The translations under genes were made by a program, and so were the position numbers. Shown here one piece after another: positions 1-5,403 of a stretch of DNA of 6,145 nucleotides. Positions within the stretch are counted from its first letter, which is position 1, and each line of letters opens with the position of its first letter. The stretch covers positions 1 through 6,145 of the forward strand of contig JBBRFH010000214.1 in the NCBI GenBank assembly GCA_038224615.1. Direction: 5' to 3'. Origin of the DNA: JBBRFH01 sp038224615. GTDB taxonomy: Bacteria > Planctomycetota > Phycisphaerae > Tepidisphaerales > Tepidisphaeraceae. The notes beneath the pieces are model-generated. The model had not been told where the DNA came from and made no database searches. It saw only the letters and a program-made list of their open reading frames with translations.

Positions 1-1116
1 ACCAACCAGGCGGCCAACACTGGCGGCCTGTCGAGCGAGGAAGTCTCGGCGAATCAGCTGCAGGTTGACTCGATCCTGTCGACGATCAACCGCATCGCCG
101 GCACCACGTCGTTCCAGGGCAAGAAGCTCCTGAACGGATCGATGGACTACACCACCAGCGGCGTGTCCAGTTCCAACGTCGCCGACTTGCGTATCAACGC
201 GGCCAAGCTTGGCTCGGCCAGCAGCCTGACGGTCACCGTCGATGTCGTCACCAGCGCTCAAACCGCTGTCGTGTCGTACTCCGGCGGCACCACCGCCAGC
301 TCGGTCACGCTTGAAATCGGCGGCAACGCCGGCGTCGAGCAGCTCAGCTTCGGCGCCGGCACGAGCGTCAGCGCCATCGCCACCGCGGTGAACGCCCTCA
401 AGGACGTCACCGGCGTCAGCGCCAGCATCAACGGCGGCAACGTCGACTTCAACAGCACCGAGTACGGCTCGGCGCAGTTCGTCAGCGTCAAGTCGGTCAG
501 CGGTTCGTTCACGACCGACAAGCTCAAGGACGATGGCCAGGACGCCGAGATCCAGGTCAACGGCGCCGCAGCCATCGGCACCGGCAAGCAGGTCAGCTAC
601 CGCAGCGGTGGTCTGGACGTGGACTTCACGATCACCGACGCGTTCAACGTCCCGGGGTCGACCAGCTTCAGCATCACCGGCGGCGGGGCGACGTTCTCGC
701 TCGGCGGCAAGGTGACCCATGCCGACACCGCCTCACTCGGCATCGGCCGAATCAGCACCGGCAGCCTCGGGTCCGACACGCTGGGTTACCTCAGCTCACT
801 CGGCTCGGGCGGTGCTAACTCGCTGACCAGCGACAACATCGTCGATGCTCAGAAGATCGTCGACCAGGCCACCAAGCAGGTCGCGCAGTTGCGTGGCCGA
901 CTCGGTGCGTTCCAGAAGTTCACGATCGGTTCGACCGTGAACAGCCTGGGCGTCGCTCTCGAGAACGTCACGGCCAGCGAATCCGCCATCCGTGATACCG
1001 ACTTCGCCTCGGAAACGGCGAATCTGACCCGGTCTCAGATCCTGTCTCAGGCCGCTCAGACGGTGTTGGCGCAGGCCAACTCGTCCCCTCAGTCCGCCCT
1101 GCGGCTTCTCCAGTAG
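1..1116 (+). CDS. fliC: Flagellin, 3' part (5' end outside window)
   Basis: Flagellin is the filament subunit, exported by the flagellar type III apparatus and polymerised outside the cell. The frame is open from base 1 and gives 371 residues, so the start lies upstream; by comparison with FliC about 95-100 N-terminal residues are missing. Visible residues 1-47 are the end of the conserved N-terminal D1 helix region, including INRIAGTTSFQGKKLLNGS, the counterpart of the E. coli segment ending NQTQFNGVKVLS. Residues about 50-265 are a Ser/Thr/Gly/Ala-rich variable domain. Within it, about 100-172 look like a Flagellin_IN module (VTLEIGG, then FGAGTSVSAIATAVNA, then a VTGVSASINGG strand), with a second possible module at about 176-237. 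Residues about 275-371 are the conserved C-terminal helices (RGRLGAFQ, NVTASESAIRDTDFA, SQAAQTVLAQAN), ending SALRLLQ as flagellins do. An intrinsic terminator follows. The internal ATG at 142 lies inside the conserved domain and is not the start. Confidence 0.95.
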   Translation, partial: TNQAANTGGLSSEEVSANQLQVDSILSTINRIAGTTSFQGKKLLNGSMDYTTSGVSSSNVADLRINAAKLGSASSLTVTVDVVTSAQTAVVSYSGGTTASSVTLEIGGNAGVEQLSFGAGTSVSAIATAVNALKDVTGVSASINGGNVDFNSTEYGSAQFVSVKSVSGSFTTDKLKDDGQDAEIQVNGAAAIGTGKQVSYRSGGLDVDFTITDAFNVPGSTSFSITGGGATFSLGGKVTHADTASLGIGRISTGSLGSDTLGYLSSLGSGGANSLTSDNIVDAQKIVDQATKQVAQLRGRLGAFQKFTIGSTVNSLGVALENVTASESAIRDTDFASETANLTRSQILSQAAQTVLAQANSSPQSALRLLQ

Positions 1117-1189
1117 TGAACCCAGGGCACATGAGGCTCGCAATCTACGATTAGGCGCGCCTCAGTTTCCGTGAACCTGTGAAACCACG

Positions 1190-1227
1190 CCCCGCCCCCG
1201 GATGAACGCCGGGGGCGGGGTCTTTTT
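1190..1227 (+). terminator. Intrinsic terminator of the flagellin gene
   Basis: A perfect 12-bp G+C stem (1190-1201 pairing with 1209-1220) encloses a 7-base loop ATGAACG and is followed at once by TCTTTTT (1221-1227). It lies 74 bases after the flagellin stop. The other strand has only a short A/T run on its exit side, so it acts mainly for the + strand and is unlikely to serve the converging adenosyltransferase gene well. Confidence 0.93.
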
Positions 1228-1231
1228 GTTG

Positions 1232-1259
1232 GAATGCTGAATTCAGAATCCAGAATTTG
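1232..1259. repeat. Four phased GAATNNN heptads
   Basis: GAATGCT, GAATTCA, GAATCCA and GAATTTG follow one another with an exact 7-base period at 1232, 1239, 1246 and 1253. They fill the gap between the flagellin terminator and the end of the converging adenosyltransferase gene. No function is known to me. Confidence 0.6.
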
Positions 1260-1266
1260 CGTCGGC

Positions 1267-1818
1267 TCAGCCCCGCGGCCGCCACGGCACGTCTTCAACA
1301 CCGGCGGCGTGATTGGCAACCCGGGCTTGCACGAAAAGCCAGTCGCTGAGTCGATTGAGATACGTCACGATGGTCGGGTGGATCGGGCGATCCAATGCAA
1401 AGTCGACGCACAGGCGCTCAGCGCGCCGGCAGACGGTGCGGGCGATGTGCAGCCGCGCCGCCAATTCCGTCCCGCCGGGGAGGATGAAGTATTTCAGCGC
1501 CGGCAACTCCGCCGTCGCCTGGTCGATCTGCATCTCGAGCCGGCCGACGATGCTGTCGTCGATGGTTGGCAAATATTTCTGCGCCGCCGGGTCGTTCTCG
1601 GGGGCAGCCAGATGTGAGCCGATGACGAACAGCTCCTCCTGCACCTCCCGCACCATCGCCAGCAATTCCGCCGGCGCGATGACCGACGCCAGCCCGATCG
1701 AGGCATTGAGTTCGTCAACGCTGCCGTAGCAGTCGAGCCGTTTGTCACTCTTACGCACGCGGTCGCCGCCAATAAGCCCGGTCGTGCCGTCGTCGCCGGT
1801 GCGGGTGTAGATCTTCAT
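1267..1818 (-). CDS. pduO: PduO-type ATP:cob(I)alamin adenosyltransferase
   Basis: The enzyme transfers the 5'-deoxyadenosyl group of ATP to the cobalt of cob(I)alamin (or cob(I)yrinic acid diamide), making adenosyl-B12 in the cytoplasm. The 183-residue product has the usual length of the family. It carries the N-terminal ATP-binding motif TRTGDDGTTGL (5-15), GSVDELNA (32-39), ILPGG (112-116), RRAER (131-135) and YLNRLSDWLF (153-162), all hallmarks of the PduO/MMAB trimeric helical-bundle family. The start is set at ATG 1818 because the family begins MKIYTRTGD; an in-frame ATG at 1860 would add 14 residues unlike the family and would begin inside a repeat. There is no Shine-Dalgarno site. A TATACT hexamer lies 7 bases upstream, so a leaderless message is possible. 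It is divergent from the permease gene across a palindromic element. No other B12 gene is in the window, and no B12 riboswitch was recognised. Confidence 0.94.
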   Translation of the reverse strand: MKIYTRTGDDGTTGLIGGDRVRKSDKRLDCYGSVDELNASIGLASVIAPAELLAMVREVQEELFVIGSHLAAPENDPAAQKYLPTIDDSIVGRLEMQIDQATAELPALKYFILPGGTELAARLHIARTVCRRAERLCVDFALDRPIHPTIVTYLNRLSDWLFVQARVANHAAGVEDVPWRPRG

Positions 1819-1825
1819 GCCGACC

Positions 1826-1831
1826 AGTATA
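1826..1831 (-). promoter_or_regulatory. Candidate -10 box for the adenosyltransferase gene
   Basis: The minus strand reads TATACT, ending 7 bases before the ATG at 1818, so transcription would start at or next to the start codon. The -35 region, 16 bases further upstream, reads TTCGTG and is the outermost unit of the neighbouring palindrome; it is a poor sigma-70 match. Confidence 0.4.
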
Positions 1832-1846
1832 CGCGCACAAAAGGAA

Positions 1847-1996
1847 CCACGAATCTGCACGAATTACACGAATCAGAAAAGGGGATCAGCCACAGATGGG
1901 ACACAGCCAAACACAGATATCCGATCTGTGCGAATCGTGCCCAATCTGTGGCTCCTCTTCTGTATTCCATTCGTGCCAATTCGTGAAGATTCGTGG
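1847..1996. repeat. Nested palindrome of phased CACGAAT and CACAGAT units
   Basis: The outer left arm has CACGAAT at 1848, 1858 and 1867; the outer right arm has its complement ATTCGTG at 1969, 1979 and 1989. CCACGAAT (1847-1854) pairs with ATTCGTGG (1989-1996). The inner left arm has CACAGAT/CACAGCC/CACAGAT at 1891, 1902 and 1912; the inner right arm has ATCTGTG at 1924 and 1944, with a decayed AATCGTG at 1933 between them. AGCCACAGAT (1888-1897) pairs with ATCTGTGGCT (1944-1953). The centre is a 7-bp stem with a 5-base loop (1919-1923). Units recur every 9-11 bases, close to one helical turn. The element fills the gap between two divergent genes and holds no plausible gene. Confidence 0.85.
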
Positions 1997-2012
1997 ATCG
2001 CTTTCATTCGCA

Positions 2013-2018
2013 TAGACT
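2013..2018 (+). promoter_or_regulatory. Candidate -10 box for the permease-NHL gene
   Basis: TAGACT lies 9 bases before the GTG start at 2028. Seventeen bases upstream is TTCGTG (1990-1995), the last unit of the palindrome. The match to a sigma-70 promoter is weak, especially at -35, so this is tentative. Confidence 0.3.
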
Positions 2019-2027
2019 CTGCGGCAA

Positions 2028-4559
2028 GTGGCTCGCTTCGACCTCCTCTCCCGCATCGCGCTGTGGCTCGTGCTGCTCATCTGCTGCGTGGCGCCGATCG
2101 GCTGGCTGGTAGGCTGCGTCATCGCCCGGCCGCACACCTTGGCAAGCGCGCTCTGGAGCGTCTGGACGTGGCGACTGCTGGCGAAGACTGTGTTTCTCGC
2201 CTTCATGAGCGGTTCAATCGCGACGCTGCTCGCCGTCGCGCCGGCCGCGGCGCTGGCGGGGACGCGTGGGCGGGTCGGGCGGGGCGTGCTGGTCACGCTC
2301 ATCTCGCTCCCGGTGCTTACGCCGTCGATCGTGCTGGGCTACGGCTGGACCGAAGTCATCAACGCGCTCGGCGTGCTTCCCTATCCGCAGAGCTTCGCCG
2401 ACCACGCGCGATGTGTGTGGATCCTGGCGACGTGGCTCTGGCCGATCCCGTGCGGCGTGCTGGCGCTGGCGCTGTCGAACATCGAGCGCGATCTGGTCGA
2501 TCAGGCCACGCTTGACGGCGCGGTGATGCGCACCATCGCCCGCCGCTGCGCGCCGGCGCTGATTGCCGCGATGCTCCTTGCGACGCTGTTGGCGATGCAG
2601 GAGTTCAGCGTCTTTGAGCCCAGCGGTATCAGCGTGCTGTCGACTGAGATTCGCATGATCTTCGAGACCGGCCGCACCAGCGCGCTCGCTAACCCCATCG
2701 CCCAACTGCAAGGCGGCGTCGCGTCGCAACTTGGCTTCGGCACGCAGGTCGAGCGCAGCGCGATGGCGCTGGGCGCGGGCCTCCCGGCGATCGCGCTGGT
2801 CGCAATCTTTCTCCTGATCGCAACCAGGCTCATCGCGCGCGACACCAATCACCTCCTCGATCCCGAACCCGCTCCGCCGCCACGCTTGCGCCTTCGCGGC
2901 GCAATTCCGTTGAGTGTCACCATCCTCCTCGTCGCGCTCGTCGCTCCCGTCTGCGGTCTGCTGAGCGGGCTTCCGCGCCGGTTCAACCCGATCGCGATCG
3001 CTGACGACGTCCTCCCGCAATTGCTCTGTTCGTTCGGGATCGCGCTCGGCGCGGGCCTGGCGGCGTTGCTGCTCGGAACGCTCGGCGCGGTCGCCCGTCC
3101 GCGCTTCGCGCTCATCGCCGCGGTCGGCAGTTTCCTCGTCGGCGGGCAGTTCCTGGCGATCGCGCTGTTGCGGATTTACGGCTACGATGCGCCGTGGATG
3201 GGCCGGCTCTCTCCGATGCGTTTGATCCTCGACTCCAACCTCGCCGTCGTCTTTGCGCACGTCGGCCGATTCGGCTGGATCGCGTTGCTCGCGGGACTGA
3301 GCACGCACGCCGGCGAGTATCGCTCGCTGCGCAACCAGGCCGCCGTCGATGGTGCTGGCCCGCTGCAGGCCGCGCTCTGGGTCGTCCTCCCCCGCGCCTG
3401 GCCTGCGCTCGCCGCGGCGGCGCTGTTGGTGGCGACGTTGTCGCTCACCGAAGTCCCCGCCGCCGCGCTGCTCACGCCGCCGTCGCTGATTCCGATGTTG
3501 ATGACGTGGGTTCACAAGCAGCGCTACGGGCCGATGATCGAGGCGTCGCTGGTGCTGGTGCTGGTCGTCACGTTGGTCAGCGTTGCGATCCAGTTATTGC
3601 TGGCCGCGGGCAGTCGTCGCCGCACCGTGCTGCGATTGCTCCTGCCCGTTGCCGTCTGCCTTCTGCCCGCGCTTCTCGCCGGCTGCGACGACACCACCAC
3701 CCAGCCGCAATCCATCTGGCTCTCCACCGGCGACGCGCCCGGGCAGGTCGTCTACCCCCGCGCGATCGCGTACAAAAAGTCCGACGACACCTTCTTCGTC
3801 GTCGATCGTCAGGCCCGCGTGCAGCACATCGATCGCAACGGCACCGTCGTGCACGCGTGGCGGATGCCCGAGTGGGCCCAAGGCAAACCCGTCGGCCTCA
3901 GCGTCGGCCCGGACGGAAATCTGTGGGTCCCCGACACTCACTACCATCGCGTCATCGTCTATACGCCGGAAGGAATTGAACTCAAGCGCTTCGGCACTCG
4001 CGGCACCGATCCCGGCCAATTCTCGCTCGTCACCGACATCGCGTTCGACACCGCCGGCAACATCTACGTCGGCGACTACAGCGACGCCAACCGCGTGCAG
4101 GTCTTCGACAAGGATTTGAAGTTTGTCCGCGAGATCGGCAAGACCGGCCAGGCCGACGGCGAATTCGCCCGGCCGCAGTCGATCGCGATCGTCGACGACG
4201 AACTCTACGTCGCCGACGCCTGCAACAACCGCATCAGCGTCCTCAAGCTCGACGGCACCTTTCTCCGCAACATCGGCCACACCGGCTCGGCGCCCGGCGA
4301 ATTTCGTTTCCCCTACGGGTTGGAATTGGATCAGAACAACAACCTTATTGTGACCGAGTTCGGCAACATGCGCGTCCAACTCATCGAGCGCACCACCGGC
4401 AAACCCCTCGGCCAATGGGGCGCCCCCGGCAAGCTCCCCGGCGAACTCATGAACCCCTGGGCCGCCGTCGCCGACACGAGCGGGCGGATCGTCATTGTCG
4501 ACGCCGGGAATAATCGGCTGCAGGTGATCGCAGAGAAGCAACTGCGATCAATTCCTTGA
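2028..4559 (+). CDS. Two-domain ABC permease fused to an NHL-repeat propeller
   Basis: An 843-residue frame with two parts. Residues 1-530 form an inner-membrane ABC permease of the double-domain FbpB/ThiP type (Fe3+ or thiamine-like import), with about 12 hydrophobic segments and two EAA loops that would contact the ATPase: DQATLDGAVMRTIARRCAPA (158-177) and, from 436, NQAAVDGAG with LP at 454-455. Residues 554-843 carry about six NHL-type repeats (for example NLWVPDTHYHRVIVY, ELYVADACNNRISVL, IVIVDAGNNRLQVI), which should fold as a six-bladed propeller. At the junction, RRR (530-532) is followed by a hydrophobic stretch and a perfect lipobox L550-A-G-C553. This is what a separate lipoprotein start would look like, and codon 534 is GTG. 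No stop lies between the parts. The start at GTG 2028 fits just before the first membrane segment. There is no ATPase or binding-protein gene nearby, so the substrate is unknown. Confidence 0.85.
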   Translation: MARFDLLSRIALWLVLLICCVAPIGWLVGCVIARPHTLASALWSVWTWRLLAKTVFLAFMSGSIATLLAVAPAAALAGTRGRVGRGVLVTLISLPVLTPSIVLGYGWTEVINALGVLPYPQSFADHARCVWILATWLWPIPCGVLALALSNIERDLVDQATLDGAVMRTIARRCAPALIAAMLLATLLAMQEFSVFEPSGISVLSTEIRMIFETGRTSALANPIAQLQGGVASQLGFGTQVERSAMALGAGLPAIALVAIFLLIATRLIARDTNHLLDPEPAPPPRLRLRGAIPLSVTILLVALVAPVCGLLSGLPRRFNPIAIADDVLPQLLCSFGIALGAGLAALLLGTLGAVARPRFALIAAVGSFLVGGQFLAIALLRIYGYDAPWMGRLSPMRLILDSNLAVVFAHVGRFGWIALLAGLSTHAGEYRSLRNQAAVDGAGPLQAALWVVLPRAWPALAAAALLVATLSLTEVPAAALLTPPSLIPMLMTWVHKQRYGPMIEASLVLVLVVTLVSVAIQLLLAAGSRRRTVLRLLLPVAVCLLPALLAGCDDTTTQPQSIWLSTGDAPGQVVYPRAIAYKKSDDTFFVVDRQARVQHIDRNGTVVHAWRMPEWAQGKPVGLSVGPDGNLWVPDTHYHRVIVYTPEGIELKRFGTRGTDPGQFSLVTDIAFDTAGNIYVGDYSDANRVQVFDKDLKFVREIGKTGQADGEFARPQSIAIVDDELYVADACNNRISVLKLDGTFLRNIGHTGSAPGEFRFPYGLELDQNNNLIVTEFGNMRVQLIERTTGKPLGQWGAPGKLPGELMNPWAAVADTSGRIVIVDAGNNRLQVIAEKQLRSIP
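3627..4559 (+). other. Possible internal start: NHL lipoprotein of 310 residues
   Basis: GTG 3627, in frame with the permease, would give a protein opening MLRLLLPVAVCLLPALLAGC: a short n-region with Arg, a hydrophobic core and the lipobox LAGC, followed by DD and a Thr/Gln-rich linker. This is a textbook type II signal peptide, with the mature lipoprotein beginning at C20. The NHL domain would then sit lipid-anchored outside the inner membrane. The permease part would lack its own stop, so either both products are made from one frame or two ancestral genes have fused. No clear Shine-Dalgarno site precedes this GTG. Confidence 0.4.
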
Positions 4560-4590
4560 GAGCCTGAGCTTCACGCCGTTCAAATCCACG

Positions 4591-4619
4591 TTGGAATGAA
4601 TTCGCGGATGCGATAAAAT
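4591..4619 (+). promoter_or_regulatory. Promoter of the antitoxin gene
   Basis: TTGGAA (4591-4596) and TAAAAT (4614-4619) are separated by exactly 17 bases, a good sigma-70-like pair. The ATG at 4626 lies 6 bases after the -10 box, so the predicted transcript starts at the start codon. No Shine-Dalgarno site is present. Confidence 0.6.
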
Positions 4620-4625
4620 GGCAGC

Positions 4626-4856
4626 ATGAGTACCGTCGAACTGCGAGAACAAGCCAAGGCCCTGATCGACGGCATGTCCGGGCCGCAGTTCCGCGTGGCG
4701 TCGGAGTTTTTGGCCTTCGTCAAAGCCCGCAAGAGCGACGTCGCAACGCGCGAACCGCTTAGTATTCCCGGATTCGAAGAATCGTTCGCGCGGGGAATGA
4801 AGGACATCAAGGCCAAACGCACAACCCCCTGGCGAGAGGCCCGCGCCGATGTATAG
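4626..4856 (+). CDS. Antitoxin of a RelE/ParE-type toxin-antitoxin pair
   Basis: A 76-residue protein. It opens MSTVELREQAKALIDGMS, continues through a helical FRVASEFLAFVKARK stretch, then has IPGFEESFARGMKDI and ends TPWREARADV. This pattern is common in small antitoxins of cyanobacteria and planctomycetes that are encoded just before a RelE/ParE-like toxin. The N-terminal part would dimerise or bind DNA, and the C-terminal tail would wrap the toxin. The assignment rests on pattern memory and gene order; no classic DNA-binding fold can be proved by eye. Its stop overlaps the following toxin start by 8 bases, the usual arrangement for coupled translation. The toxin is truncated, so the antitoxin is an orphan here; it may be decaying or may neutralise a related toxin elsewhere. 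Confidence 0.75.
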   Translation: MSTVELREQAKALIDGMSGPQFRVASEFLAFVKARKSDVATREPLSIPGFEESFARGMKDIKAKRTTPWREARADV

Positions 4857-4950
4857 CGTCGAACTATTGCGCGAGGCGGCTCGGTTCTACGCGCGGTGCG
4901 ACCGGCCTACCTGCTCAATCAGGGAGTTAGCCACAGATGAACACCGATAA
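4849..4950 (+). pseudogene. Truncated RelE/ParE-family toxin
   Basis: ATG 4849 overlaps the antitoxin stop and opens MYSVELLREAARFYARCDRP, matching the typical first strand and helix of RelE/ParE ribonuclease or gyrase toxins (MYxVxLxxxAxRFYxxxD). After about 20 codons the similarity ends. The frame runs on through CSIRELATDEHR into the CAC-phased repeat at 4931 and stops at TAA 4948-4950, giving 33 residues instead of the usual 85-100. The core strands and catalytic C-terminal part are missing and I did not find them beyond the repeat cluster. Repeat insertion or a deletion at about 4905-4930 most likely broke the gene. Confidence 0.65.
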
Positions 4951-5054
4951 GCACGAATAAGTAACAAAACCACTAAGGACACCAAAATCCACCAAGAAGA
5001 GAATGAATCCAACTCTTAAGTCTTCCTCTTGGTGTCCTTGGTGTTCTTGGTGGT
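4931..5054. repeat. CAC-phased element with one unpaired arm and one hairpin
   Basis: The first part is a left arm only: CACAGAT, CACCGAT and CACGAAT at 4932, 4942 and 4952, an exact 10-base period, with no complementary arm downstream. The second part is a full inverted repeat: CACTAAG, CACCAAA and CACCAAG at 4971, 4980 and 4990, and CTTGGTG at 5028, 5037 and 5046. Arms of about 32-34 bases pair with few mismatches around a loop of about 20 bases (5002-5020). Same architecture as the element at 1847-1996 with a different core heptamer. Confidence 0.82.
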
Positions 5055-5067
5055 GAAAATCCAGCCG

Positions 5068-5155
5068 GGTGCCACAGGCCGGCGGTACCCCGCAGACCTG
5101 TGCCGATCGACGGACAAAGACACAGGTCTTCGGAGTCCCGACGACCCGTGGCACC
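5068..5155. repeat. 35-bp imperfect inverted repeat with GGTGCCAC ends
   Basis: The left arm 5068-5102 and the reverse complement of the right arm 5121-5155 agree at 28 of 35 positions without gaps. Both outer ends (GGTGCCAC / GTGGCACC) and inner ends (AGACCTGTG / CACAGGTCT) are perfect. The loop is 18 bases (5103-5120). There is no T-run, so it is not an intrinsic terminator. No coding potential was recognised. Confidence 0.8.
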
Positions 5156-5187
5156 GGGTTGACTACCAATTCAATTGCCGCAAGCGA

Positions 5188-5257
5188 GTAGGGCGGGATG
5201 AAATCCCGCCGTTGGGTTTGCCCGGGTGAGGCATGGCGGGATTGCATCCCGCCCTAC
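5188..5257. repeat. Paired REP-like hairpins (REPIN-like)
   Basis: Two tandem hairpins each have an 8-bp stem GGCGGGAT/ATCCCGCC and a 3-base loop: 5192-5199/5203-5210 with loop GAA, and 5235-5242/5246-5253 with loop TGC. The outer flanks are also complementary, GTAGGGCGGGAT (5188-5199) with ATCCCGCCCTAC (5246-5257), so the whole unit is a larger palindrome. This is the layout of two REP sequences in inverted orientation, as moved by RAYT (Y1) transposases. No such transposase is in the window. Confidence 0.8.
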
Positions 5258-5322
5258 CTGCTGGGCCACGCGTCCTCATGGCTCAGTATCCGAACCACTC
5301 CGGCCAAACACAAGCGAGGCCT

Positions 5323-5400
5323 GTACGGTGCGCACCGCGGACCATCCCCCGCGCGGTCCCGGGGATCGGGTCGCAAGTGAGGGCGCGTTGCGGACCGTAC
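5323..5400. repeat. GTACGGT inverted repeat downstream of the copper protein gene
   Basis: GTACGGTGCGCACCGCG (5323-5339) pairs with CGCGTTGCGGACCGTAC (5384-5400) at 15 of 17 positions. Inside it, ATCCCC (5344-5349) can pair with GGGGAT (5361-5366). It begins 3 bases after the stop of the minus-strand gene, so it could fold at the 3' end of that message. There is no T-run, so it is not a classical intrinsic terminator; it may be a decay-blocking hairpin or another dispersed repeat. Confidence 0.65.
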
Positions 5401-5403
5401 CAA

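Noticed and set aside
258..587. A minus-strand frame within the flagellin gene
   Set aside because: It is a shadow of the flagellin variable domain; no domain and no ribosome binding site.
1190..1227. Bidirectional terminator also serving the adenosyltransferase gene
   Set aside because: The minus-strand exit from the stem has only a short T stretch (from AAA at 1182-1184), too weak to claim.
1847..1996. CRISPR array
   Set aside because: Units are 7 bases with 2-4-base gaps and the second half is inverted; there are no spacers and no cas genes.
1847..1996. Cobalamin riboswitch upstream of the adenosyltransferase
   Set aside because: No B12-box consensus was seen, the -10 box is next to the start codon, and the sequence is explained by the phased palindrome.
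1817..2515. A 232-residue plus-strand frame starting before the permease
   Set aside because: It runs through the palindromic element and then out of frame across the permease with Arg/Ala-rich sequence.
2214..3515. A 433-residue open frame on the minus strand
   Set aside because: It is antisense to the permease and has an Arg/Gln/Glu/Asp-rich low-complexity composition typical of a shadow frame in high-GC DNA; no domain is recognisable.
3594..4541. A 315-residue open frame on the minus strand
   Set aside because: It mirrors the NHL repeats in the opposite strand; its Val/Asp/Gly/Ala pattern comes from the propeller codons, with no family match.
5029..5229. A 66-residue plus-strand frame in the repeat cluster
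   Set aside because: It is made wholly of inverted-repeat sequence and resembles no protein.
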